A stretch of 10,215 bases of DNA from Paludibacteraceae bacterium (GCA_017960065.1 JAGCZK010000141.1:1-10215); one strand, 5' to 3'. Shown: positions 1-7,442, counted from the stretch's first letter. The notes: generated by a model from the letters alone, not told the origin. Translations and numbers: made by a program.

Positions 1-924
1 ACCTATCACCTGGCCAACATCGTCGATGACCACCTGATGGAAATTTCGCACGTCATCCGGGGCGAAGAATGGTTGCCTTCGGCACCCTTGCACGTCCTGC
101 TTTACCAATACCTGGGTTGGGCCGACACCATGCCCCGCTTCGCCCACCTGCCCCTGCTGCTCAAACCCGAGGGCAACGGCAAACTGAGCAAGCGCGACGG
201 CGACCGCCTGGGATTCCCCGTCTTCCCGCTCGACTGGACCGACCCCAAGACGGGCGAAAAATCGTCGGGCTACCGCGAGGCCGGCTACTTTCCCGAAGCG
301 GTGGTCAACTTCCTGGCCCTCTTGGGCTGGCACTCGGGCAGCGACAACGAGTTCTTCTCCATGCAAGACCTCATCCGCGAATTCTCGCTCGACCGCGTCA
401 GCAAAAGCGGCGCCAAGTTCGATTACGAAAAGGGCAAATGGTTCAACCACCAGTACCTGATGAACAAACCGGCCGAAGAGCTGTACCCCTTCGTCGAGGC
501 GATTCTCCAACAACACGGCGTGTCCGCCCCGAAAGACAAGGTGCTGACGGCCATCGATCTCACCAAGGGCCGCTGCACGTTTGTGGCCGACTTTTGGGAG
601 CACCTGCACTACTTCTTCGTCGCTCCCGAAAGCTACGACGAAAAAACGCGCCAGAAACGCTGGAAGGAAAATTCGCCCGAAGAGATGCGCGCCTTGTACA
701 AAGTGCTCGAGGGCATCGAAGACTTTGGCATCGAAAACTCGGAAAACATTGTCATGCAATGGATTACCGAAAACGGCCTGCATACCGGCAATATCATGAA
801 TGCCTTCAGACTGTGCATCGTGGGCGAAGGCAAGGGCCCGCACATGTTCGACATCACGTCGCTGATAGGCAAAGAGGAGACCTTGCGCCGGTTGGCACGC
901 GCCATTGAGGTATTGAGCGCCTGA
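1..924 (+). CDS. gltX: Glutamyl-tRNA synthetase, C-terminal part (5' end outside window)
   Basis: Class I aminoacyl-tRNA synthetase that loads glutamate onto tRNA-Glu in the cytoplasm. The reading frame is open from base 1, beginning TYHLANIVDDHLMEISHVIR, so the gene enters from the left. About 307 residues are visible of a family length near 500. The N-terminal HIGH half of the Rossmann catalytic domain is therefore missing. The visible part begins with the conserved HVIRGEEWLPSAPLH block. The KMSKS-type ATP loop reads KLSKRDG (bases 181-201), followed by the Bacteroidetes-like GFPVFPLDW insertion and the helical anticodon-binding domain to the C-terminus. The stop TGA (922-924) overlaps the ATG of the next gene by one base, which suggests translational coupling. 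An internal ATG at 37 is not the true start, because conserved residues lie upstream of it. The identification is secure; whether it is strictly Glu-specific rather than non-discriminating cannot be judged from this part. Confidence 0.97.
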   Translation, partial: TYHLANIVDDHLMEISHVIRGEEWLPSAPLHVLLYQYLGWADTMPRFAHLPLLLKPEGNGKLSKRDGDRLGFPVFPLDWTDPKTGEKSSGYREAGYFPEAVVNFLALLGWHSGSDNEFFSMQDLIREFSLDRVSKSGAKFDYEKGKWFNHQYLMNKPAEELYPFVEAILQQHGVSAPKDKVLTAIDLTKGRCTFVADFWEHLHYFFVAPESYDEKTRQKRWKENSPEEMRALYKVLEGIEDFGIENSENIVMQWITENGLHTGNIMNAFRLCIVGEGKGPHMFDITSLIGKEETLRRLARAIEVLSA

Positions 925-2432
925 TGAAAAAACTGACCGTCTTATGCCTGATGCTGCTGGCGGCGTGGCAACTGACCGCCGCCGGGCTCCCCGCAAAACG
1001 CGAGTTTCGCGGGGCATGGCTCTCCACGGTCTATAATTCCATCTACAAAAACATGTCGCCCGACGAGTGGCGCAGTTTTCTGACTCAAGAGCTCGATACA
1101 CTCAAGTCGTTGGGATTCAACGCCGTTCTGTTTCAGGTACGGCCCGAGAGCGACGCCTTCTACCCGTCCGAAATCGAACCTTGGAGCCGCTGGCTCACCG
1201 GCACGCAAGGGCAGGCGCCCGATCCGATTTTCGACCCCATGGAGTTCTTGATCGAACAATGCCACCAGCGGGGCATGGAGTTCCACGCCTGGATCAACCC
1301 GTTCCGGGCAAACGCCAACAGCAGCAACCGGCTGGTGGACGGCCACCGGTACTATAGCAAACGCTACCTGTACCTGTCGTACGGCAAGTCGCAATACCTC
1401 AACCCCGGCATTCCGGAAAACCACACCTACGTTTGCGAGGTCATCGCCGACATTGTGCGCCGCTACGACATCGACGGCATCCATTTCGACGACTACTTCT
1501 ACCCCTATCCCATCAAGGGATTGAATTTTCCGGACAACGAAGCCTTCAAAAAATACGGCCTGACGCAAGGCTATGAGATTTCGGACCGCGACCAGTGGCG
1601 CCGCGACAACATCAACCGCTTCATCGGGGCCGTGCACGACACCATCAAGCACATCAAGCCTTGGGTGCGCTTTGGCATCAGCCCCTTCGGCATCTACCGC
1701 AATTCCAACGAATGGGAGGGAGGCAGCAAGACCAACGGGCTCAGCAGCTACAACGACCTGTACGCCGACGTGCTCTATTGGATTCAGCAAGGCTGGCTCG
1801 ACTACGTCATTCCGCAAGTGTATTGGGAAATCGGACACGAAACGGCCGACTACACCACCCTTGTCAACTGGTGGGCGCAGCAGGAGTTGGGCAACACGCA
1901 CCTTTACATCGGCCAGGACGTCAACCGCAGCCTCAACCAGATGCGGCTCAAATGGGCGGCAGCCGACAAACAACCGGCCATCAGCGGCCATTGCTACTGG
2001 AATGCCGACATGATTCTGGTCAACAAGGAGAATTTCCAAAACAAGCTGCGCATCCATCACAAATATCCGGCCCTCATCCCCACGCATACCGAATTGGACA
2101 GCATCAAGCCCTACATGGCCTACAACATCCAGTTCGACATGATGGGCCCCGAACCGGCCATCACCTGGGACACTTCTGACGAAGAGGGGCTGCTCGACAA
2201 GGCCTTCGCGTTTGTGGTGTACGGATTCCCGCCCGAAGAAGAACCCGACCTCAGCCGCGGCGACCGCATCATGGCCATTACCGCCGACAAACGCATGGTG
2301 CTCCCGAAGGGTATCGACGCCCTCTGCCTCTACTATGTGGTCACGGTCATCGACCGGATGAGCAACGAAAGCAAGCCCAGCCCCGTCGGACATTTCGACG
2401 AGAGCTACGACTATAATCCCGAAACCTATTAA
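924..2432 (+). CDS. Exported GHL10-family (DUF187-type) putative glycosyl hydrolase
   Basis: A 502-residue protein with a Sec signal peptide (MKK, then a hydrophobic run to about residue 20, ending TAAG). No lipobox cysteine is seen, so it is probably periplasmic or secreted. The body matches the glycosyl-hydrolase-like family 10 TIM barrel. It has FRGAWLSTVYNS (28-39), QVRPESDAFYPSEIEPWSRW (71-90), HAWINPFR (121-128), LNPG (159-162), DGIHFDDYFYPY (184-195), GISPFGIYRN (251-260) and DYVIPQVYW (293-301). The acidic pair in IHFDDY is the most likely catalytic region. Residues from about 395 to 488 look like a fibronectin-III/Ig-type domain, common at the end of this family. Known from the family: E. 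coli DigH (YddW) cleaves peptidoglycan glycan strands stripped of stem peptides. A cell-wall substrate is therefore plausible here, but that is inference. The ATG overlaps the gltX stop, so the two are likely co-transcribed. Confidence 0.9.
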   Translation: MKKLTVLCLMLLAAWQLTAAGLPAKREFRGAWLSTVYNSIYKNMSPDEWRSFLTQELDTLKSLGFNAVLFQVRPESDAFYPSEIEPWSRWLTGTQGQAPDPIFDPMEFLIEQCHQRGMEFHAWINPFRANANSSNRLVDGHRYYSKRYLYLSYGKSQYLNPGIPENHTYVCEVIADIVRRYDIDGIHFDDYFYPYPIKGLNFPDNEAFKKYGLTQGYEISDRDQWRRDNINRFIGAVHDTIKHIKPWVRFGISPFGIYRNSNEWEGGSKTNGLSSYNDLYADVLYWIQQGWLDYVIPQVYWEIGHETADYTTLVNWWAQQELGNTHLYIGQDVNRSLNQMRLKWAAADKQPAISGHCYWNADMILVNKENFQNKLRIHHKYPALIPTHTELDSIKPYMAYNIQFDMMGPEPAITWDTSDEEGLLDKAFAFVVYGFPPEEEPDLSRGDRIMAITADKRMVLPKGIDALCLYYVVTVIDRMSNESKPSPVGHFDESYDYNPETY

Positions 2433-2445
2433 ATTTCATAGCTGC

Positions 2446-3642
2446 ATGAAAAAACTGATTCTTTGTTCGCTGTTGCTTCTGACCAGCCTCTGCGTCTGGG
2501 CGCGAACCGAAAAAACGATTACCGTGGACGGGCACGATCGCTCGTATGTCTTTTATTACCCGACGGGCAGAGCCGCCAGCGAGCCGACCCAACTGGTTGT
2601 TGCCTTGCACGGCCTGGGCCAAACGCCCGACGACTTTGTCGCTCCCGAAACGGCACAAGCCCTGTGCGACCAATACGGCATGGCCCTGCTGCTACCGCTC
2701 GCCCTACCGGAGCAAGACAATGAAATTATCACAGCAGCCCCCTATCTTTCGGCCCAATACCCCACGTTAAGCGACGGGCTGACGTCTGTATGGGGAGCCG
2801 GAGTCAGCGTTTCGCTCAGCGATTTGGACCTCGGAAGTATCGCCGGCCTCATCCGATATTTCTTACCCAATATCTACGCTGCCGGTAAGTTCGAACTCAA
2901 CAAGGACGTGGACGACATCTCCTTCATCAACGCCGCCATCAACGACTGCGCCGCCGGATACAATCTGAGCAGCGACATTTACATGGCCGGAGGTTCGCTG
3001 GGCGGAGCCATGACCTACCGCTATGCGTTCAGCAATGCGTCCAAAGCCTCGAAAATTGCGGTAATCAGCGGTTTTGTCGGCAAAGAAGTGTCGTATCCGG
3101 CCAGCATCGACTACCCCGTCATGGTGATTCACAGCCAGACCGACGAACTGATCACCTATAGCGGCAGCGCATTTAACGAGCCGATTACCGACATCGTGGA
3201 CAAACTGGTGGGCAAAAACCCGCACGGATCGCCCGTCGAAAGCACCATCGGCGATTCCGACTCGATCATCTACGTCTTCAACTACACCGACGACCCGCAA
3301 GTGCTGTTCTACTCGGTCATTGCCGCCAAGCATAACATGAGCGACGTCCGCTATATCAACCTCTACGAAGAAGTCTGGGATTTCTTTGCCGGCAGCCCCA
3401 GCGCTATCGCGGAAAACAAGGGCGACAACGCCAACTGGCGCATTTGGCCGAACCCGGCCCGCAATCAGGTGAACTCAAATCTGGAGGGCGACTTTACGGT
3501 ATTTGACCTGGCCGGTCGCGCCGTCTTGTCGGGCAATACCGCACAAGGAATTTGCGTTGCCGGGTTGAATGGCGTCCAATACCTGCTGCTGATCCGCACC
3601 GCCGACAACCGCTGCTACCGCACGATGCTCATCAAGCAATAA
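2446..3642 (+). CDS. Secreted alpha/beta-hydrolase esterase (PHB depolymerase/CE1-like) with T9SS sorting domain
   Basis: A 398-residue protein starting 13 bases after the previous stop, with no Shine-Dalgarno sequence. It has a signal peptide (about residues 1-19, ending VWA) and a polyesterase or feruloyl/acetyl-xylan-esterase-like alpha/beta-hydrolase domain. The oxyanion strand is VVALHGLGQTPDDF (51-64). The nucleophile elbow is AGGSLGG with Ser184. Asp233 in VIHSQTDEL and His296 in AAKHNMSD are the likely remaining triad members. Residues about 333-398 form a T9SS type A C-terminal sorting domain: WPNPARNQV, then FDLAGRAV, a GVQYLLLI strand and a basic MLIKQ end. The protein is thus predicted to cross the outer membrane through the type IX system and be anchored or released. 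The substrate (polyester, feruloyl or acetyl ester) cannot be read from sequence. A longer-than-usual segment between the HG motif and the Ser elbow (about 65-180) contains a stretch rich in Ser and Asp. Confidence 0.87.
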   Translation: MKKLILCSLLLLTSLCVWARTEKTITVDGHDRSYVFYYPTGRAASEPTQLVVALHGLGQTPDDFVAPETAQALCDQYGMALLLPLALPEQDNEIITAAPYLSAQYPTLSDGLTSVWGAGVSVSLSDLDLGSIAGLIRYFLPNIYAAGKFELNKDVDDISFINAAINDCAAGYNLSSDIYMAGGSLGGAMTYRYAFSNASKASKIAVISGFVGKEVSYPASIDYPVMVIHSQTDELITYSGSAFNEPITDIVDKLVGKNPHGSPVESTIGDSDSIIYVFNYTDDPQVLFYSVIAAKHNMSDVRYINLYEEVWDFFAGSPSAIAENKGDNANWRIWPNPARNQVNSNLEGDFTVFDLAGRAVLSGNTAQGICVAGLNGVQYLLLIRTADNRCYRTMLIKQ

Positions 3643-3650
3643 GCGGCCGG

Positions 3651-4958
3651 TTATTTGAACAGCCAACGGAAAAGATCCATGCCATTGGCATAGAGCAGTA
3701 AGGCAAACAGCAAGAGCAAACCGACTTGCTGTACCCGAATCATGAATTCGGTGCTGAACCGGTGTCCGGTCACACACTCAATGAGCAGAAAGAGGATGTG
3801 GCCGCCATCGAGTGCCGGAATGGGCAGCACGTTCATAAATGCCAGAATGACCGACAAATAGGCCACGATCATCCAGAAATGACGGGCGTTGAACGAATCG
3901 GGAAACAAGCCGGCGATGCTGCCGAATCCGCCCACCGACGAGGCGCCTTCTTTGGTGAAGACCCATTTCATGTCGGAGGCATAGCCGGTCAACTCGCGAT
4001 AGCCTTGCACAATGCCGGCCGGGATGGACTCAAAGAACCCGTAGGTCTGGGTACGGGTGGGATAAAGCGCAGAAAAAGGTTTCAGCCAAACGCCCACCTT
4101 GCCGTCGGCATCGGGCACTATCGGCAGCTCGAGCAACTGCCCGCTACGCGACACGCCTATCCACACGGTATCTTGGGCATGCTGCCGGAAGGCTTCCGAA
4201 AACTCGGGCTGCGACACCATCGGCGTTCCATTCAGGCTCACCAGACTGTCGCCAGACAGAAGCCCGGCCCGAGCGGCTGCCGAGGCGTTGACAACCGAAT
4301 CCACCACAAACGGAATCCGGAAATTCATAAACCCGTCGTTGGCCTCAATCATGTCGGCCATCAGGCGGTCGGTGATTTCAATGGCCACACGCTCGCCGTT
4401 GCGCTCCACCACTACGACATGGGCGCGTAAAATACGCCGCATCGTTTCGGCATCGAAACGCTCCAAAGCCTCACCGTCGGCCGTAAGCAGGCGGTCGCCG
4501 TCGCAAAAACCGTGACGCAGCGCCACCTCCGAAAACTCCATTCCCAGCGGAGCGTCTTCGAGGGCGACATACTGCTGGCCGTACGAAAACAGCATCATGG
4601 CGTACACCACGATGGCCAGCACAAAGTTCATAAACACCCCGGCAAACATGATGATCAGGCGTTGCCAGGCCGGTTTCGACCGAAACTCCCAGGGTTGGGC
4701 GGGGCGGGCCATCTGCTCGGTGTCGAGCGACTCATCGATCATGCCGGCGAGCTTGACATATCCGCCAAAAGGCAGCCAACCGATGCCGTATTCGGTTTCG
4801 CTGCGCTTGGGTTTGAACTTGACAAGCGAAAAGCCCGGATCAAAAAACAGGTAAAACTTTTCGACGCGTACGCCAAAAATCTTGGCTGCGATAAAATGAC
4901 CGAATTCGTGGATAACCACCAGCAGCGACAAAGCTGCCATAAATTGCAAGAACTGCAT
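3651..4958 (-). CDS. rseP: RseP-family site-2 zinc metalloprotease
   Basis: A 435-residue multi-pass inner-membrane protease that cuts transmembrane segments, for example anti-sigma factors in the envelope stress response and remnant signal peptides. The zinc motif HEFGH lies at residues 17-21 within the first membrane helix. A second membrane helix follows at about 101-118. Two periplasmic PDZ domains follow, roughly 135-205 and 225-290; the second has the AARAGLLSGDSLVSLNG carboxylate-loop region. The second active-site motif is NVLPIPALDGGH (residues 376-387), with Asp384 the expected third zinc ligand, followed by a last membrane helix (LLLLFALLLYA). All catalytic elements are present and the length is normal. 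It is the last gene of the minus-strand operon, 10 bases after the dxr stop, and it ends 8 bases from the opposing esterase stop. Its bacterial partner anti-sigma factor is not in the window. Confidence 0.96.
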   Translation of the reverse strand: MQFLQFMAALSLLVVIHEFGHFIAAKIFGVRVEKFYLFFDPGFSLVKFKPKRSETEYGIGWLPFGGYVKLAGMIDESLDTEQMARPAQPWEFRSKPAWQRLIIMFAGVFMNFVLAIVVYAMMLFSYGQQYVALEDAPLGMEFSEVALRHGFCDGDRLLTADGEALERFDAETMRRILRAHVVVVERNGERVAIEITDRLMADMIEANDGFMNFRIPFVVDSVVNASAAARAGLLSGDSLVSLNGTPMVSQPEFSEAFRQHAQDTVWIGVSRSGQLLELPIVPDADGKVGVWLKPFSALYPTRTQTYGFFESIPAGIVQGYRELTGYASDMKWVFTKEGASSVGGFGSIAGLFPDSFNARHFWMIVAYLSVILAFMNVLPIPALDGGHILFLLIECVTGHRFSTEFMIRVQQVGLLLLFALLLYANGMDLFRWLFK

Positions 4959-4968
4959 CGTTTACTCG

Positions 4969-6129
4969 TTAAAGGGATTTGACAAACAACCCGGCCCGTT
5001 GCCGCGCTTCGCTATCGGTAGCCACAAAGGCCTCGTAATCAGGATTCGCCACAAAGGCGGTCTGCTCCATCACGGTTTCTATCAGGCGGCTCATCTGCAC
5101 AAAACCGATGGTTCCCTGCAAAAAGGCGGCCACCGCCACTTCGTTGGCAGCGTTAAGCGCACACGGGGCATTTCCGCCGCGACGGGCGGCTTCGAAGGCC
5201 AACGCCAGGTTGGGGAAACGTTCGGTATCAGGCCGCTCAAACGTCAATTGTCCGAGTTGGAAGAAATCGAGGCGGGCACAATCGCTGTGGACCCGTTCGG
5301 GCCAGGTAAGGGCATACTGGATGGGGATGCGCATATCGGGCGTACCCAACTGCGCCTTGACACTGCCATCGGCAAACTGCACCATCGAATGGACGACCGA
5401 CTGCGGGTGAATGAGCACTTCTATCTTTTCCATCGGCACGCCAAACAGCCACCGGGCCTCGATGGCCTCAAAGCCTTTGTTCATCATAGAGGCCGAGTCG
5501 ATGGTGATTTTCGCACCCATCGACCAGTTGGGATGGGCCAACGCCTCTTTGACCGTCACCGTTTGGAGTTGCTTGCGGGTAAAGTTGCGCAAGGCGCCTC
5601 CCGATGCCGTCAGCAAAATTTTCTCGACCGGATTGTCGTGTTCGCCCATCAGGCACTGAAAGATGGCCGAATGCTCACTATCGACCGGCAGGATTGCGGC
5701 GTGGTGTTCGCCCACCAGCCGGGTAATCAGCTCGCCCGCCACCACCAGGGTCTCCTTGTTGGCCAAGGCAATGGTTTTTCCGGCCTTCACGGCCTTGATG
5801 GTCGGCAACAGGCCGGCATATCCGACCATGGCGGTCAGCACCACATCGACCGACGGCATGGCCGCCACATCAGCCACCGACTGTTGGCCGGCATACACTT
5901 GGATATCTTCGTTGGAAAGGGCGTCGCGCAACGCTTCGTAATGCGACTCGTTGGCCACAACCACGATGGTCGGCTGAAAACGTTTGGCCTGTTCGACAAG
6001 CAGTTGCACGTTGTTGTTGGCGGTCAGGGCGAAGACTTCGAACCGGTCGGGGTTGGCCGCCACCACCTCCAAGGTTTGCGTTCCAATGGATCCGGTGCTT
6101 CCTAATATGGCTAAGCGTTTCTTTTTCAC
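4969..6129 (-). CDS. dxr: 1-deoxy-D-xylulose 5-phosphate reductoisomerase
   Basis: Converts DXP to 2-C-methyl-D-erythritol 4-phosphate using NADPH and a divalent metal, the committed step of the MEP isoprenoid pathway (cytoplasm). I choose the GTG at 6129-6127 as start. It lies just before KKKRLAILGSTGSIG, gives 386 residues (normal for the family) and overlaps the upstream TGA by four bases (GTGA), a coupling arrangement. An ATG at 6177 would add 16 unconserved residues. Numbered from the GTG, the NADPH loop GSTGSIG is at 10-16 and LANKETL at 122-128. Metal ligands are Asp150 and Glu152 in PVDSEHSA and Glu221 in NKGFEAIEA. The fosmidomycin-site loop HPNWSMGAKITIDSASMMNK starts at 199. The later IHPQSVVHSMVQFADGS block and the C-terminal helical domain (LNAANEVAVAAFL) are intact. 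Confidence 0.97.
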   Translation of the reverse strand: MKKKRLAILGSTGSIGTQTLEVVAANPDRFEVFALTANNNVQLLVEQAKRFQPTIVVVANESHYEALRDALSNEDIQVYAGQQSVADVAAMPSVDVVLTAMVGYAGLLPTIKAVKAGKTIALANKETLVVAGELITRLVGEHHAAILPVDSEHSAIFQCLMGEHDNPVEKILLTASGGALRNFTRKQLQTVTVKEALAHPNWSMGAKITIDSASMMNKGFEAIEARWLFGVPMEKIEVLIHPQSVVHSMVQFADGSVKAQLGTPDMRIPIQYALTWPERVHSDCARLDFFQLGQLTFERPDTERFPNLALAFEAARRGGNAPCALNAANEVAVAAFLQGTIGFVQMSRLIETVMEQTAFVANPDYEAFVATDSEARQRAGLFVKSL

Positions 6130-6980
6130 GGAAATACGATGAAGTTTTCGGGATTTTGCACCTGCATGCCGTTCCATAGTTCAAAATGCAGATGCGGATT
6201 GCCGGAGTCGGGGTCGTTGCCCGAAAGCGCAATCACTTCGCCCGTGCGCACCACATCGCCCACCGACTTGAACACCCGGGAGCAATTTTTATACACAGAA
6301 ATAAAGTCGTGTTTATGAACGACATACATGTAGTACCCTTCCTTCAGGCTGTAGCTCGACGCAATCACCACCCCATGAAAGACCGCCGATACGGCCGCCG
6401 AGCTTTCGGTTGCGATATCAATTCCGTAATGGTAGTTTTCGGCATCGAACGGCACTTGCACCGTCCCCACCACCGGGCGGAAGAACACCGGCTGGTCCAC
6501 CTGGCTGGTCGTGGTGATCAGGTTGTACTGTTCGTCGGTTTCGAAGCGTTCGCAAAATTCTTTCTCCTTGCGGGATTTGCCCATCAGCGTCTCTTTGTGC
6601 AACAGCAACAGCGTGGTGTCCACCCGCTGGGTGGAGTCGATCGAAAGCTCGCCCGACAAAATGTCCTGCACCGCGTCGAGGTACGACTGGTTCATTTCGA
6701 CAATGCGCATCAGCGAATCGACCTTGAGGTCGGTCATCACCACTTCTTTCTTGAAAGAGGCGTCCACGTTTTCGGGGAGGAATTTGCGCAAGGGAGTGCC
6801 GATCAGCAGCCAGAGGAACAGCACGGCCAGCAGCGCCAGCACCAAAAACGACAGCAGGAAAAACACGAAGGCCGACATGCGTACGCTACGCACCTCTTCG
6901 AGCGTACCCTCGTTCAGTACCGAGATTTTGTACTTCACGAGCATCCGCTTGAAAAAACTGAGTTTATTTTTACTGCGCAT
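6126..6980 (-). CDS. Membrane-anchored M23 (LytM-type) peptidoglycan endopeptidase
   Basis: A 284-residue protein with one N-terminal membrane helix (about 36-61: FVFFLLSFLVLALLAVLFLWLLIG) following a basic cytoplasmic segment (MRSKNKLSFFKRMLVKYKIS). A linker with coiled-coil character (about 65-145) and a C-terminal M23 domain (about 165-284) follow. The zinc ligands and active-site residues are all present: His184 and Asp188 in YHYGID, His222/224 in VVHKHD, and His263/His265 in NPHLHFELW. It therefore looks catalytically competent, unlike EnvC/NlpD-type degenerate members. Its predicted role is cleaving stem-peptide cross-links in the periplasm, or controlling such cleavage. I chose the ATG at 6980 because the TTG at 7034 would place the start on top of the -33 promoter element, and because homologues begin with a similar basic stretch. 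It is the first gene of the operon and overlaps dxr by four bases. Confidence 0.93.
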   Translation of the reverse strand: MRSKNKLSFFKRMLVKYKISVLNEGTLEEVRSVRMSAFVFFLLSFLVLALLAVLFLWLLIGTPLRKFLPENVDASFKKEVVMTDLKVDSLMRIVEMNQSYLDAVQDILSGELSIDSTQRVDTTLLLLHKETLMGKSRKEKEFCERFETDEQYNLITTTSQVDQPVFFRPVVGTVQVPFDAENYHYGIDIATESSAAVSAVFHGVVIASSYSLKEGYYMYVVHKHDFISVYKNCSRVFKSVGDVVRTGEVIALSGNDPDSGNPHLHFELWNGMQVQNPENFIVFP

Positions 6981-7004
6981 GGGCCAACATTCGACAAACG
7001 ATTG

Positions 7005-7034
7005 CAAAAATAGGAAAAGATTTTCATTCGGCAA
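7005..7034 (-). promoter_or_regulatory. Bacteroidetes-type promoter for the M23-dxr-rseP operon
   Basis: On the minus strand, TATTTTTG (7012 to 7005) fits the -7 consensus TAnnTTTG exactly. A TTG (7034-7032) lies 19 bases upstream, in the position of the -33 TTTG element. The -7 box ends 24 bases before the chosen ATG at 6980, giving a short leader of roughly 17-20 bases. No other candidate promoter is seen within the tightly packed operon. Confidence 0.7.
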
Positions 7035-7161
7035 GCGAATTTGCCCTTATTAACAAGCACGCGCACGCGAGCTCATTCTTTCACCCCGCCCTTCGGCAAG
7101 TTCAGGCACGGCAAGACCCCTGTCGCTTTTGTACCTTCAAAAAACAATTTCTCTAAAAAAA

Positions 7162-7193
7162 TTTGAATTTAAAAAAAAATCGCCTTACCTTTG
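7162..7193 (+). promoter_or_regulatory. Bacteroidetes-type promoter for the initiator tRNA gene
   Basis: Both elements fit the consensus perfectly: TTTG (7162-7165), a 20-base A-rich spacer, and TACCTTTG (7186-7193). Transcription would start near 7199-7201, only a few bases before the mature tRNA 5' end at 7207. The A-tract in the spacer and just upstream is typical of strongly expressed stable-RNA promoters. Confidence 0.8.
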
Positions 7194-7206
7194 CGGTCGA
7201 AATCAT

Positions 7207-7278
<72 letters not shown>

Positions 7279-7285
7279 CTTCCCC

Positions 7286-7316
7286 AAAAAGCTGCAAGCA
7301 ACCTTGCAGCTTTTTT
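7286..7316 (+). terminator. Intrinsic terminator after the tRNA gene
   Basis: A perfect 8-base-pair stem, GCTGCAAG (7291-7298) with CTTGCAGC (7303-7310), around a CAAC loop. It is followed by six T (7311-7316) and preceded by five A (7286-7290). The A and T runs extend the stem and would let it work in both directions. It lies 8 bases after the tRNA discriminator base. Confidence 0.9.
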
Positions 7317-7356
7317 CATTTACCCCCAAAAAAGACCGCCCTTCCTCCCCCAAAAT

Positions 7357-7374
7357 ATCGGCTGCAGAGCCGAT
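7357..7374. other. Inverted repeat (hairpin) between the tRNA and the GH16 gene
   Basis: ATCGGCT (7357-7363) and AGCCGAT (7368-7374) are perfect inverted copies separated by GCAG. No T-run follows on the plus strand, so it is not an obvious terminator. It lies about 70 bases upstream of the GH16 -7 box and could be an operator or just a structural element; the function is unknown. Confidence 0.4.
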
Positions 7375-7398
7375 TTGCATCACAAACTTTGCCCTAAA

Positions 7399-7429
7399 AG
7401 CGAAAAAACGGCATTTTTTTCGCTTTTTC
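7399..7429 (+). terminator. Possible AT-rich terminator-like hairpin
   Basis: AGCGAAAAAA (7399-7408) pairs with TTTTTTCGCT (7415-7424) around a six-base loop and is followed by more T. The geometry is that of an intrinsic terminator, but the stem is mostly A:T and no gene immediately upstream needs it beyond the strong terminator at 7286-7316. It also overlaps the zone where the -33 element of the GH16 promoter would lie, so it could equally be a regulatory structure or chance. Confidence 0.35.
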
Positions 7430-7442
7430 TGTTTTTATTTTT

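Noticed and set aside
942..2393. A 483-codon open frame on the minus strand
   Set aside because: Antisense to the GHL10 gene; the product is rich in Val, Asp and His without recognisable motifs, and the plus frame carries conserved family motifs throughout.
4999..6105. A 368-codon open frame on the plus strand opposite dxr
   Set aside because: The minus strand encodes a complete Dxr with all ligands; the plus frame is His/Gly/Gln-rich with no domain.
6186..7013. A 275-codon open frame on the plus strand opposite the M23 gene
   Set aside because: Shadow of the M23 peptidase gene; it is His/Gln-rich at its C-terminus and would begin inside the peptidase coding region.
6981..7034. TTG at 7034 as an earlier start of the M23 protein
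   Set aside because: The codon coincides with the -33 element of the operon promoter and the -7 box lies downstream of it, so the transcript would begin after it.
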